From the NCBI GenBank assembly GCA_022704725.1, contig JAKJFV010000014.1, positions 1-13,099 of the forward strand: a DNA stretch of 13,099 nucleotides, given 5' to 3'. The stretch is from Spirochaetota bacterium. GTDB lineage: Bacteria > Spirochaetota > Spirochaetia > Treponematales > Treponemataceae. Of this stretch, positions 6,072 to 13,099 are shown one piece after another; within the stretch, counting starts at the first letter, position 1; each line of letters starts with the position of its first letter. A program made the position numbers and the translations under genes. The notes under the pieces are model-generated. The model had not been told where the DNA came from. It did not search any database and saw only the letters and a list, made by a program, of their open reading frames with translations.

Positions 6072-8813
6072 ATGATACATGACCGAATAAAAAAATACTG
6101 CACAGTAGTACTCTGTATATGTTTCCTATGTTATTCAGCTTCTGCAAAGAATACAGATACAATAAAGGTCGGATTTACCGGTTCATCTATCTTTCTCTAT
6201 GAAGAATACGGCAGCTATTACGGGTTTGCCTATGAGTATTTAATTGAAATTGCAAAATATACCGGCTGGAAATACGAATTTGTAAAGGCCTCAAAGAATG
6301 AATGTATAGAAGGCCTTGTTTCCGGTGCTATTGATATATTTCCAGGACTTCAAAAAACTGATAAAACTGAGGAGTCAGCCTTATTTCCATCAAGAAATGT
6401 AGGCTCCTGGCCGCTTATGCTTTATTCTCATCCCGACAGCACCTCGTTCACTCAGTTTAATGATTTTTCACAAATGAATAATCTCATAATCGGCATACCC
6501 GACAACGATGAAAACCATGCAATTCTTCTCAAAAGATGTATGGACGCAGGTTCGAGCCCGGTACTAAAAGAATATTCGAATCCTATGTCTCTAAAACAGG
6601 CGCTTCTCAAAAAAGAAACAGATCTCATCTTTTACAACAGCATTCATTTTGATCCCGACCTTCACTGCATAGCTTCCTTTTCACCTCAGGACTACTTCAT
6701 AGCTGTTTCAAAAAAGGTTCCCGGCCTGATCCCGGAACTGAACGACGCTCTGGAAGAAATTCAAACAAAAGATCCCTACTACAATGCCGATCTCCATAGA
6801 AAGTATTATTCAAGCCTGAGCTCTGCAGTACACGAATTAAGCATTGATGAAAAAGAGTTAATTAGAGCCGATCCATACGTAAAAGTAACAATCAGTTCTG
6901 CATATCCGCCGATTGATGCAGCGGACAGCATACACGGATCAAGCATTCTTATGTCTATACTGGATCTTATAAGTGACAAAACCGGACTGCAGTTTACCTA
7001 TATAATTGCGGCAAATAATACTGCATCAGCAACAAATCTCACAGAAGGCAGGGCGCAGATAATTGCAGCCTTGTTTAATGATTTTGAATGGGCAGATGCG
7101 AGAAATATATACCTTACCAATCCGGTTCTTCCAATAAATCTATATGAAATTTACAATAAAAAGATAAAAACAGACAATAAAACAAAGCTTTATGCACTCA
7201 CAAAAGAATACTTTGATTCAGGAATTACACCGCAAACAGGAAATATTCTTGTTCTCCCTACCATGTATGAATGTTTAAAAGGGGTGGAAAAAGGGAAAAT
7301 TGATAAAACCTATGCCAATATTTATGCACTGCTGTATCATTCTCAGCAGAACGGCTTTACCAATTTAACCTATGACGATACAAGCGCAGTCATACGGGAA
7401 CTGTGCCTTGGTGTTTCAAAAAATGCCGACAGAAGAATACTTTCAATTCTCAATAAGGGAATAAACCTTATAAGTGCAGAGGAGCTTCAGCAGGTAATTT
7501 ATAATAACACCATTCTATTCAACAAGAAGCCTTCCCTAAAAAGTTTTATTCAAAACAGCACCATTGAATTCGCACTTTTCATTGTTCTTTTTATATCCAT
7601 CCTTACTGCTGTCATTTTTCTTATTATTCTCAATCATATTCGTCAGCAGAAAAATCTTGCACTGGAAAAAGCAAATAATGCAAAATCCGAGTTTTTATCC
7701 AGAATGTCCCATGAAATCCGCACACCGCTGACAGCCATAATAGGACTGAATGAAATGGCATTGGAAAAAAAGGGGGCGCCGGAGGTCATTACATCCTATC
7801 TTGAAAAAATTGATATTTCATCCCGTCATCTTTTACAGCTTATAAATGACATTCTCGATATGTCAAAGATAAGTGAGGGCAAGATGTACCTGAGGAAGGC
7901 AGCCTTCTCTTTAAGCGGACTTTTAAAGGCCCTATACGTGGTTTACCATCCTGTGGCAGAAAAAAGCAATATTCTTCTTTCTATACAAAAACCTGCCGAC
8001 CTTCCGGACACGTACATAGGCGACGAACTGCGCATAAAAGAGATTCTTATTAACCTTGTATCAAACGCAATCAAATATAATAAAACAGAAGGCGTCGTAA
8101 CATTAGCGGTTGAGCAAATTCCTCCGGGCGATAAAAAGCAAAACATAACACTGCGTTTTACCGTATCGGACACTGGTATTGGTATTCATAAAAAAACCCT
8201 CGACAGAATTTTTGAACCCTTTGAACGCGATGAACTTGCCGACATAAAGCAAATTAAAGGCAGCGGACTGGGCTTATCGTTAAGCCGGAAAATGCTGGAA
8301 CTCATGGGCAGCACAATTCAGGTAACAAGTGTTCCCGGATTGGGAAGCACCTTCTGGTTTGACCTTGATCTTTTTCCCTGCAATGATGAAATTTTAAAAC
8401 CGCAAAACTATGGAGAAAAGCTTTGTTCACTTGAAGGCAGAAGGCTCATTATTGCAGAAGACAACGATATGAATGCAGAAATTATTGAAGAGATTATTAA
8501 GAACATGCGCCCTAGTGAATATGTCCGGGTAGTAAACGGCAAAGAATGTGTAACCCTCTTTGAACAATCGCCGGCCGGGTACTACGATACCATCATAATG
8601 GACATACGTATGCCTGTTATGGACGGATACAAGGCAACAAAATATATTAGATCTCTTAACAGAGCTGATGCAAAAAAGGTCCACATCGTCGCACTGTCTG
8701 CAAATGCTTATATAGAAGATGTAGAACTTTCTATAGAAGCAGGAATGAATTCCCACTGTTCAAAACCAATTGATAAGCAGGAATTACAAATTGCCCTTAT
8801 GGCCGGCGGATGA
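6072..8813 (+). CDS. Hybrid histidine kinase with two periplasmic solute-binding domains, TM, HisKA, HATPase and receiver (BvgS-like)
   Basis: This is a 913-residue membrane sensor. Order of domains: cysteine-rich signal peptide (1-25, ASA before the likely cut); first SBP_bac_3-type domain (about 30-255, VGFTGSSIFLYEEYGSYYGF); second, more diverged one (about 260-480); one membrane helix (about 500-523); HisKA with phospho-acceptor His547 in MSHEIRTP; HATPase with N-box NLVSN (661-665), D700TGIGI and GSGLGLSLSRK; receiver with acidic E796/D797, phospho-acceptor D844 and K898. The layout resembles BvgS/EvgS but lacks a PAS domain before the kinase and a C-terminal HPt. No response regulator with an output domain lies next to it, so the onward phosphate acceptor is unknown. 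The ATG at 6072 has AAGGA six bases before it; the in-frame TTG at 6006 is part of the -35. Confidence 0.93.
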   Translation: MIHDRIKKYCTVVLCICFLCYSASAKNTDTIKVGFTGSSIFLYEEYGSYYGFAYEYLIEIAKYTGWKYEFVKASKNECIEGLVSGAIDIFPGLQKTDKTEESALFPSRNVGSWPLMLYSHPDSTSFTQFNDFSQMNNLIIGIPDNDENHAILLKRCMDAGSSPVLKEYSNPMSLKQALLKKETDLIFYNSIHFDPDLHCIASFSPQDYFIAVSKKVPGLIPELNDALEEIQTKDPYYNADLHRKYYSSLSSAVHELSIDEKELIRADPYVKVTISSAYPPIDAADSIHGSSILMSILDLISDKTGLQFTYIIAANNTASATNLTEGRAQIIAALFNDFEWADARNIYLTNPVLPINLYEIYNKKIKTDNKTKLYALTKEYFDSGITPQTGNILVLPTMYECLKGVEKGKIDKTYANIYALLYHSQQNGFTNLTYDDTSAVIRELCLGVSKNADRRILSILNKGINLISAEELQQVIYNNTILFNKKPSLKSFIQNSTIEFALFIVLFISILTAVIFLIILNHIRQQKNLALEKANNAKSEFLSRMSHEIRTPLTAIIGLNEMALEKKGAPEVITSYLEKIDISSRHLLQLINDILDMSKISEGKMYLRKAAFSLSGLLKALYVVYHPVAEKSNILLSIQKPADLPDTYIGDELRIKEILINLVSNAIKYNKTEGVVTLAVEQIPPGDKKQNITLRFTVSDTGIGIHKKTLDRIFEPFERDELADIKQIKGSGLGLSLSRKMLELMGSTIQVTSVPGLGSTFWFDLDLFPCNDEILKPQNYGEKLCSLEGRRLIIAEDNDMNAEIIEEIIKNMRPSEYVRVVNGKECVTLFEQSPAGYYDTIIMDIRMPVMDGYKATKYIRSLNRADAKKVHIVALSANAYIEDVELSIEAGMNSHCSKPIDKQELQIALMAGG

Positions 8814-9728
8814 TCAGCTATTAAGGTCGAAACGTCTTTGCCACCTGAGGGTATCGCCTTTTTCAACAGAGAACTTAAAAATAAATTCAGGACTTATACA
8901 TTTTTTATGGCCCCATATATCGCAGGCATAAGGAATAAAAGAGACAACTTCACTAATCTGAATCTCTTTTTTTGAATCTCTCAATGTCCAGGAAAAAGGA
9001 GCATTCTCGTCTTTGTTTTTCAATTTTGCATCATATAAACCGCTCAGATAAAACTCGGATTTAGGAGTCCCCGTAAAATACAAGGTTCCGCCCGATTCAT
9101 TTTGACCGTCAAAGGCGCAGAAGCCGCAAATAGATTCTTTATTTTGAATCTTATCTTCATCGAAAAACCAGCTGAGGCTCAGGGAGTTTTTATTATCTAG
9201 ATCGCGATTAGAAGGGCAGAAAAAATTATGGCAGTATTCGGTAGTTGAAAGAACCTTGTCGCCGGTATTTTCAAGTAGATAATCAATAGTTACAAAGGAA
9301 TTTCCTACCTCTATTGTTTTTTCATATTCATATGCATAACCGTTCCGTTCACCGGAAAAGCATTTAAAAACCGCCTTATTTCTATCGAGCTTTTCGTGTT
9401 CAAACCTGATTTTTTCCATTTCATAGGGTGTATAAAAAAAGTAGGGATTTTCATCTTTTTTGAGCCAGCCGGTTCCTATTTTCGGGAAAAAACCTCCAAC
9501 TTCGCAGTCATACCCTATACAGTCCTTAATACCGAATTCATTGTGAAGACCTCTTCCGTATATTTTCTTATTGCGCTTAAAAAGAGGTTTTTCTTCTCCA
9601 AGCAGCTGTATGTTTTTATATGATAATTGTGTAACTGTTCCGTTCCAGTCAAATCTGCTTCCGGTATAGTGTTCTCCAGGTTTTTCTATAGTTACCTTAA
9701 CAGCATCAGATTTCAGGTGTAATGACAT
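8814..9728 (-). CDS. Aldose 1-epimerase-like (galactose mutarotase fold) protein
   Basis: This 304-residue, beta-rich protein has no signal peptide and is probably cytoplasmic. It resembles the galactose mutarotase-like superfamily: N-terminal YTGSRFDWNGTVTQLSYKN, GRGLHNEFGI, a central TEYCHNFF whose histidine may correspond to the mutarotase catalytic His, and C-terminal SPEFIFKFSVEKGDTLRWQR. It is nearer the uncharacterised aldose-epimerase-like group than classical GalM, so the sugar cannot be named. The ATG at 9728 is preferred because GGAGG lies five bases before it; the earlier in-frame ATG at 9740 has no ribosome site and would precede the predicted transcript start. Its stop directly abuts the stop of the convergent kinase gene. 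It lies between ilvC and its likely regulator, with no obvious link to amino acid synthesis. Confidence 0.8.
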   Translation of the reverse strand: MSLHLKSDAVKVTIEKPGEHYTGSRFDWNGTVTQLSYKNIQLLGEEKPLFKRNKKIYGRGLHNEFGIKDCIGYDCEVGGFFPKIGTGWLKKDENPYFFYTPYEMEKIRFEHEKLDRNKAVFKCFSGERNGYAYEYEKTIEVGNSFVTIDYLLENTGDKVLSTTEYCHNFFCPSNRDLDNKNSLSLSWFFDEDKIQNKESICGFCAFDGQNESGGTLYFTGTPKSEFYLSGLYDAKLKNKDENAPFSWTLRDSKKEIQISEVVSFIPYACDIWGHKKCISPEFIFKFSVEKGDTLRWQRRFDLNS

Positions 9729-9743
9729 TTCAGCCTCCATACC

Positions 9744-9778
9744 TGAGTATACTCAAAAAAAACGCTCATTGCAATGAG
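9744..9778 (-). promoter_or_regulatory. Promoter of the epimerase-like gene, overlaid by two palindromes
   Basis: On the minus strand, TTGCAA (9769-9774) and TATACT (9746-9751) are exactly 17 bases apart, predicting a start about 10 bases before the ATG. The -10 lies inside the 12-base palindrome TGAGTATACTCA (9744-9755), and the -35 inside the 14-base palindrome CTCATTGCAATGAG (9765-9778). The second contains the ATTGC core also seen in the ilvC operator-like sites, so repression by a dimeric regulator is plausible. Confidence 0.6.
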
Positions 9779-9796
9779 AAAAAAGCTGAGCTTACA

Positions 9797-9854
9797 AAGC
9801 ATTATTGCGTATGACACATCTATTCATTGCATATATTTCTCTTTACGCAATATT
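9797..9854 (+). promoter_or_regulatory. Operator-like cluster upstream of ilvC (putative IlvY-like binding sites)
   Basis: AAGCATTATTGCGTA (9797-9811) matches the site at the ilvY-like promoter in 13 of 15 bases. A second core, TCATTGCATA, is at 9824-9833 (22 bases on), and an inverted core, TACGCAATATT, at 9844-9854 (20 bases further). The outer pair forms ATTGCGTA/TACGCAAT. Spacing of about two helical turns and positions of roughly -80 to -27 relative to the predicted ilvC start fit LysR-type activation. Confidence 0.5.
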
Positions 9855-9867
9855 AAAAATACAGTAG

Positions 9868-9873
9868 TATAAA
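9868..9873 (+). promoter_or_regulatory. Candidate -10 of the ilvC promoter without a consensus -35
   Basis: TATAAA at 9868-9873 would start transcription near 9880, about 36 bases before the ilvC ATG. No good -35 lies 16-18 bases upstream; that position is occupied by the inverted ATTGC core (9844-9854). This is the pattern expected of an activator-dependent promoter. An SD sequence, GGAGG (9906-9910), follows, five bases before the ATG. Confidence 0.45.
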
Positions 9874-9915
9874 TAAACTTTTAATTCAAACAGACTGAAA
9901 TTTTTGGAGGACATA

Positions 9916-11397
9916 ATGGAAAAGAAAAATTATTTTAACTCAATTCCCTGGAGAGAAGCACTGCTTCAGCTTGGTCATTGCCGTTTTATGGAACGCGATG
10001 AATTTGCAGACGGGACAAAGGCTCTTGCAGGCAAGAAAATTGTAATAGTCGGCTGCGGCGCCCAGGGTTTACACCAGGGCATGAATCTTAGAGACTCAGG
10101 ACTCGACGTAAGCTATGCATTACGAAAAGAAGCTATTGAATCTAAAAGACAAAGCTGGAAAAATGCAACCGAAAACGGATTCAAAGTTGGTGTTTACGAA
10201 GAAGTTATACCAGAAGCAGACCTTGTCGGCAATTTAACCCCGGATAAACAGCATTCAGATGTACTTGCAAAGGTTATGCCCCTTATGAAAAAAGGCTCAG
10301 CCCTCTGGTACAGCCACGGGTTCAACATTGTAGAAGAAGGCATGCAGATCCGAAAAGATATTACCGTAGTTATGATGGCTCCCAAAGGCCCGGGATCGGA
10401 AGTTAGAACAGAATATGCACGCGGCTTTGGTGTTCCGGCTCTCATTGCAGTACACCCCGAAAATGATCCTGAGCTCAGGGGTTGGGCAATTGCAAAGGCG
10501 CTTGCTGTCGGATGCGGCGGAAGCAGAGCAGGTGTTTTGGAATCAAGTTTTGTAGCAGAAGTTAAGTCCGACCTCATGGGAGAGCAGACCATTTTGTGCG
10601 GAATGCTCCAAACAGGTTCTCTTTTATGCTTTGATAAAATGGTAGAAAAGGGCATCGACAAGGGCTATGCATCAAAACTAATTCAGTTCGGCTGGGAAAC
10701 AATTACCGAAGCGCTCAAATGGGGCGGTATTACCGGTATGATGGACAGACTTTCTAATCCTGCAAAACTTAAGGCGAATGCCCTTTCAAAAGAGCTCAAA
10801 GGGATCATGACAAAACTGTACCAAAAACACCAGGATGACATTATATCCGGTCATTTTAGTAAGACTATGATGGAAGACTGGGCTAATGATGATAAAAACC
10901 TTCTCTCATGGCGCGAGGCAACCGGTAAGACTGCATTTGAACAGACTCCGGCAGGTGCAATGGAAATTGCAGAGCAGGAATACTTTGACAATGGGATTCT
11001 CATGACAGCAATGGTAAAAGCAGGTGTAGAACTTGCTTTTGAAACAATGGTTGCTGCAGGCATTAAGGCAGAGAGCGCATACTATGAATCACTTCATGAA
11101 GTTCCTCTAATTGCAAACCTTATAAGCCGCAAAAAACTCTATGAAATGAATAAGGTTATTTCTGATACAGCAGAATACGGCTGCTACCTGTTTGACAATG
11201 CATGCCGCCCTCTCCTTTGCGATTTTATGAAAAAAGTTGATACAGATATTATTGGAAAGGGTCTTAATCTGAAAAATAACGGCGTTTCTAATGCGGAACT
11301 AGTTTCTGTTAACTCTGAAATTAGAAATCACCCTGTAGAAATTGTCGGACGAAAACTCCGCGGTTATATGACAGCTATGAAGGCTATTGTAGGCTAA
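9916..11397 (+). CDS. ilvC: Ketol-acid reductoisomerase, class II (long form)
   Basis: This 493-residue enzyme converts acetohydroxy acids to dihydroxy acids with NADPH and Mg2+, the second common step of valine, leucine and isoleucine synthesis. It aligns almost end to end with the 491-residue Escherichia coli enzyme (plus-two offset). The Rossmann motif is GCGAQG (46-51) and the NADPH-phosphate residues are R70, R78 and S80. The catalytic YSHGFNI histidine and the APKGPGSEVR lysine are present, as are metal ligands in VKSDLMGEQ and in ESAYYESLHE. Relative to that enzyme, APKC and INLTPDKQ read APKG and GNLTPDKQ. It stands alone, with its own leader and terminator and no ilvB/N/D or leu neighbour. 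ATG 9916 is chosen over the TTG at 9904, which is inside the ribosome site. Confidence 0.97.
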   Translation: MEKKNYFNSIPWREALLQLGHCRFMERDEFADGTKALAGKKIVIVGCGAQGLHQGMNLRDSGLDVSYALRKEAIESKRQSWKNATENGFKVGVYEEVIPEADLVGNLTPDKQHSDVLAKVMPLMKKGSALWYSHGFNIVEEGMQIRKDITVVMMAPKGPGSEVRTEYARGFGVPALIAVHPENDPELRGWAIAKALAVGCGGSRAGVLESSFVAEVKSDLMGEQTILCGMLQTGSLLCFDKMVEKGIDKGYASKLIQFGWETITEALKWGGITGMMDRLSNPAKLKANALSKELKGIMTKLYQKHQDDIISGHFSKTMMEDWANDDKNLLSWREATGKTAFEQTPAGAMEIAEQEYFDNGILMTAMVKAGVELAFETMVAAGIKAESAYYESLHEVPLIANLISRKKLYEMNKVISDTAEYGCYLFDNACRPLLCDFMKKVDTDIIGKGLNLKNNGVSNAELVSVNSEIRNHPVEIVGRKLRGYMTAMKAIVG

Positions 11398-11410
11398 TTT
11401 CTGTTAGTAA

Positions 11411-11473
11411 AAAAAATGCCGGCAGCATAAGATTGGTGATCAAGTCACTTCTCTTACTACTGCCGGCTTTTTT
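11411..11473. terminator. Bidirectional terminator between ilvC and blc
   Basis: GCCGGCAG (11418-11425) pairs perfectly with CTGCCGGC (11460-11467), flanked by an A run (11411-11416) and a T run (11468-11473). The 34-base interior can pair further (TAAGA 11428-11432 with TCTTA 11452-11456, and GTGA 11436-11439 with TCAC 11445-11448). It lies between the convergent ilvC and lipocalin genes and can serve both. Confidence 0.9.
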
Positions 11474-11493
11474 ATACAAAAACCAAATATCAG

Positions 11494-12015
11494 TTAATCG
11501 TGTTCAACCCAAATAAAACGGGAAGTATCGTAACCGCCCTTTTCTGCAAGATCTACATAGGTCTGCTTAATGTCTTCCGGCATTGTTTTAGTTCGTGAAA
11601 GAATCCATAAATAATCTAGGCTGTCCCCTGCAACCAGCGCATACTGATACTCTTCATCAAGTGCTATTACATTATAGCCGGCATAAAAGGGACCAAAAAA
11701 GGAAACCTTTAATTCTGCAATGCTTGGATCGCCGCGGAATTTAGCCTTACCTATTGCTTCTTCCTGAGTTTGTTTCACATAATTAAAACCCCGGTTTACA
11801 ACACGAACGGATCCGTCTGTATTCCATGAATACTCAGCGGTGGTATTATTCAAATCTTTTTCAAATTGAAAATCGAACCGTGCAATCTCATACCATTTTC
11901 CAAGATATTCCTCTGCTTCAAAACCAGTCACTGCAGTAAATCCTTCAGGAATTCCTGCGCATGATACAAAGAGTACTGTAGTGAGCGCTAATAATGCTGT
12001 AATTGTTTTTTTCAT
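11494..12015 (-). CDS. blc: Outer-membrane-type lipocalin lipoprotein, Blc family
   Basis: This 173-residue lipoprotein has an N-terminal signal of about 18 residues ending FVS before Cys19, a relaxed lipobox typical of spirochaetes. The lipocalin motif GKWYEIARFD (39-48, with the invariant Gly-x-Trp) is followed by AEYSWNTDGSVRVVNRGF, KVSFFGPFYAGYNVIALD and DYLWILSRT, a close match to Escherichia coli Blc. Blc-type proteins bind lipids such as lysophospholipids in the envelope; that role here is inferred. The ATG at 12015 has AAGGAGA eight bases upstream. The frame extends to an ATG at 12054, but this would precede the signal peptide and fall at the predicted transcript start. Confidence 0.93.
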   Translation of the reverse strand: MKKTITALLALTTVLFVSCAGIPEGFTAVTGFEAEEYLGKWYEIARFDFQFEKDLNNTTAEYSWNTDGSVRVVNRGFNYVKQTQEEAIGKAKFRGDPSIAELKVSFFGPFYAGYNVIALDEEYQYALVAGDSLDYLWILSRTKTMPEDIKQTYVDLAEKGGYDTSRFIWVEHD

Positions 12016-12054
12016 ACTATCTTTCTCCTTACTATACCAATAAATCTTATACAT

Positions 12055-12083
12055 AGTATGCGCTCTGGAAGAGTGAAAGTCAA
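12055..12083 (-). promoter_or_regulatory. Candidate promoter of blc
   Basis: On the minus strand, TTGACT (12078-12083) and CATACT (12055-12060) are 17 bases apart, giving a leader of about 30 bases. No terminator hairpin is visible between the upstream permease gene (stop at 12122) and here, so blc may also receive read-through. Confidence 0.5.
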
Positions 12084-12121
12084 TGAGAAGTGTTACGTTT
12101 TCTTTGTGACTACATCACCTG

Positions 12122-13099
12122 TTATAAGGGCAGATCTTTTTTTGAAAAATAATACATACCAACAGAATATAAAATGAGTGCAAACACTAGAAGAATAACA
12201 AGCTGAGGAATAAACATTTCATCGCGCACAATTGCTCTTGCCGGGAATAGAGTATTTATTGAAACATACTTAAAACCTGCAAGCGATTCATCGGTGTTTG
12301 CCATCATATGCATTATCTGTGAGAATAGCGGAATACCGGCACCGAGAGCTATTGAGTATTTTGAAAGGTTAAAAAAACAGGAAGCAAAAAATGAAATAGA
12401 ACTAAAGGCGAGCAGCAGAATAAAACAGGAAATATTCAGCAGAATCCATTTTCTCAAGCTGAAATTTGAATTATCCTTATTCAGCTCAGATTTTCCTATT
12501 GTTTGATTAATAATAGAAACAATAAACATTTCGTCAAAGCCCGAAGCCTGTGCCGAAGCAGTTAGAGCCTTGGGGTTATTTTTGATTAATGCCATGTTGC
12601 TTATTAAGGTTGTAGCCTGAACCCCCAGCTCCTGAGAAGCGGCAAAAAGCGCCTTGGAAATTCCATCTTGAAGGCCCTTATTTTGAAGCATATTCTGGAG
12701 CGACATTCTTTCTGTCTGGGTTAGGTATACAGAAAACACACCTGATGACATTCCCATCACCTTCGCACCTGCAGCAAGTGCATCCTTGTTTTCTTTTATA
12801 ATAGAAATATCAGACTCCAGATCTGAAAGACTCATATTTAAAACTTCTGCACTAGCAAGCAGCGCATTACGCTTTATTTTTGCATTTAAATATTCAGTAT
12901 ACTCATCTATACCTAATTTTCTTGCTTTTGCACCTGCTTTTAAAGCTTCTTCATTACTCTTTATGAGCAGAAGATTAGAACTCAGCTCTTCCTGCTCAAG
13001 TCCTAAGGCTAAACCGGCAGCTCTTACGTCTTTTGTATATTTGCTCACAAAAATACTTTCAAATTTGAGCTGAATGACAGCTGATCCGCTGAAGAAAAT
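12122..13099 (-). CDS. ABC-2 type permease with three helical repeats, 5' end outside window
   Basis: The frame is open to the right edge. A GTG at 13048 exists, but 17 further codons upstream (SGSAVIQLKFES) read as continuing protein, so this is the C-terminal 325 residues. Numbering from the GTG, residues 193-308 contain three hydrophobic stretches, FKYVSINTLF and the ending YYFSKKDLPL. These are typical of the last part of an ABC-2 permease. Before them come three related, largely helical repeats (10-54, 65-109, 136-180), each with an I-K-x-N-x-x-A-L core (IK at 29, 84, 155) followed by a small-residue helix ending in Gly-hydrophobic. In ordinary relatives this position is a short membrane loop. 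An ATPase partner would be expected upstream. The substrate is unknown. The permease assignment rests on the C-terminal third. Confidence 0.65.
   Translation of the reverse strand: MFFSGSAVIQLKFESIFVSKYTKDVRAAGLALGLEQEELSSNLLLIKSNEEALKAGAKARKLGIDEYTEYLNAKIKRNALLASAEVLNMSLSDLESDISIIKENKDALAAGAKVMGMSSGVFSVYLTQTERMSLQNMLQNKGLQDGISKALFAASQELGVQATTLISNMALIKNNPKALTASAQASGFDEMFIVSIINQTIGKSELNKDNSNFSLRKWILLNISCFILLLAFSSISFFASCFFNLSKYSIALGAGIPLFSQIMHMMANTDESLAGFKYVSINTLFPARAIVRDEMFIPQLVILLVFALILYSVGMYYFSKKDLPL

Noticed and set aside
8427..8756. 109-codon minus-strand open frame
   Set aside because: Antisense to the receiver domain of the sensor kinase, whose conserved residues show the plus frame is the real one.
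10194..10661. 155-codon open frame on the minus strand
   Set aside because: Lies wholly inside ilvC in an opposing frame, has no ribosome site and no recognisable domain; it is a shadow of a strongly conserved gene.
11426..11459. Riboswitch or small RNA in the long loop after ilvC
   Set aside because: The inner pairings continue the terminator stem and the element sits 3' of both convergent genes, so a terminator explains it.

Overview
The window looks like chromosomal DNA of a spirochaete, most likely a Treponema relative. This is inferred from moderate A+T richness, a GldG/DUF4340 ABC operon, a relaxed lipobox and an RHS core tail of the type I associate with treponemes; no rRNA or marker gene is present to prove it. 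Coding density is high, there are no tRNAs, IS elements or CRISPR arrays, and no stretch over 300 bases lacks a gene.

Left edge (1-411, minus strand): a broken, displaced RHS C-terminal 'tip'. It holds the end of an RHS core followed by a toxin-like domain whose HExxH motif (HEGTH) falls exactly at the edge. It has no start codon of its own and a stop lies just upstream, so it is an orphan cassette. Seventeen bases separate it from the terminator (429-472) of the next operon.

505-4815 (minus strand): a four-gene, translationally coupled operon read right to left. It encodes a GldA-type ABC ATPase, an ABC-2 permease, a GldG-type auxiliary membrane protein and a short DUF4340 protein. Together they should form one envelope ABC complex of unknown substrate.

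4948-11397: an interrupted branched-chain amino acid regulatory unit. A LysR regulator closely resembling IlvY (4948-5871, minus) and ketol-acid reductoisomerase ilvC (9916-11397, plus) share a 15-base operator-like motif, AAGYATTATTGCRTA. It lies at the regulator's own promoter and upstream of ilvC, nearly 4 kb apart. Between them are a two-receptor-domain hybrid histidine kinase (6072-8813, plus) and an aldose-epimerase-like protein (8814-9728, minus), whose stop codons abut. The kinase promoter is preceded by a near-perfect 19-base direct repeat of 25-base period. The epimerase promoter carries two palindromes over its -10 and -35.

11418-13099: a bidirectional terminator, a Blc-type lipocalin lipoprotein (11494-12015, minus), and the 3' part of an ABC-2 permease gene (12122 to the right edge, minus). 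In that permease an apparent membrane-loop position is filled by three copies of a helical repeat. This, the RHS tip and the ilvY/ilvC operator arrangement are the most interesting parts of the window.
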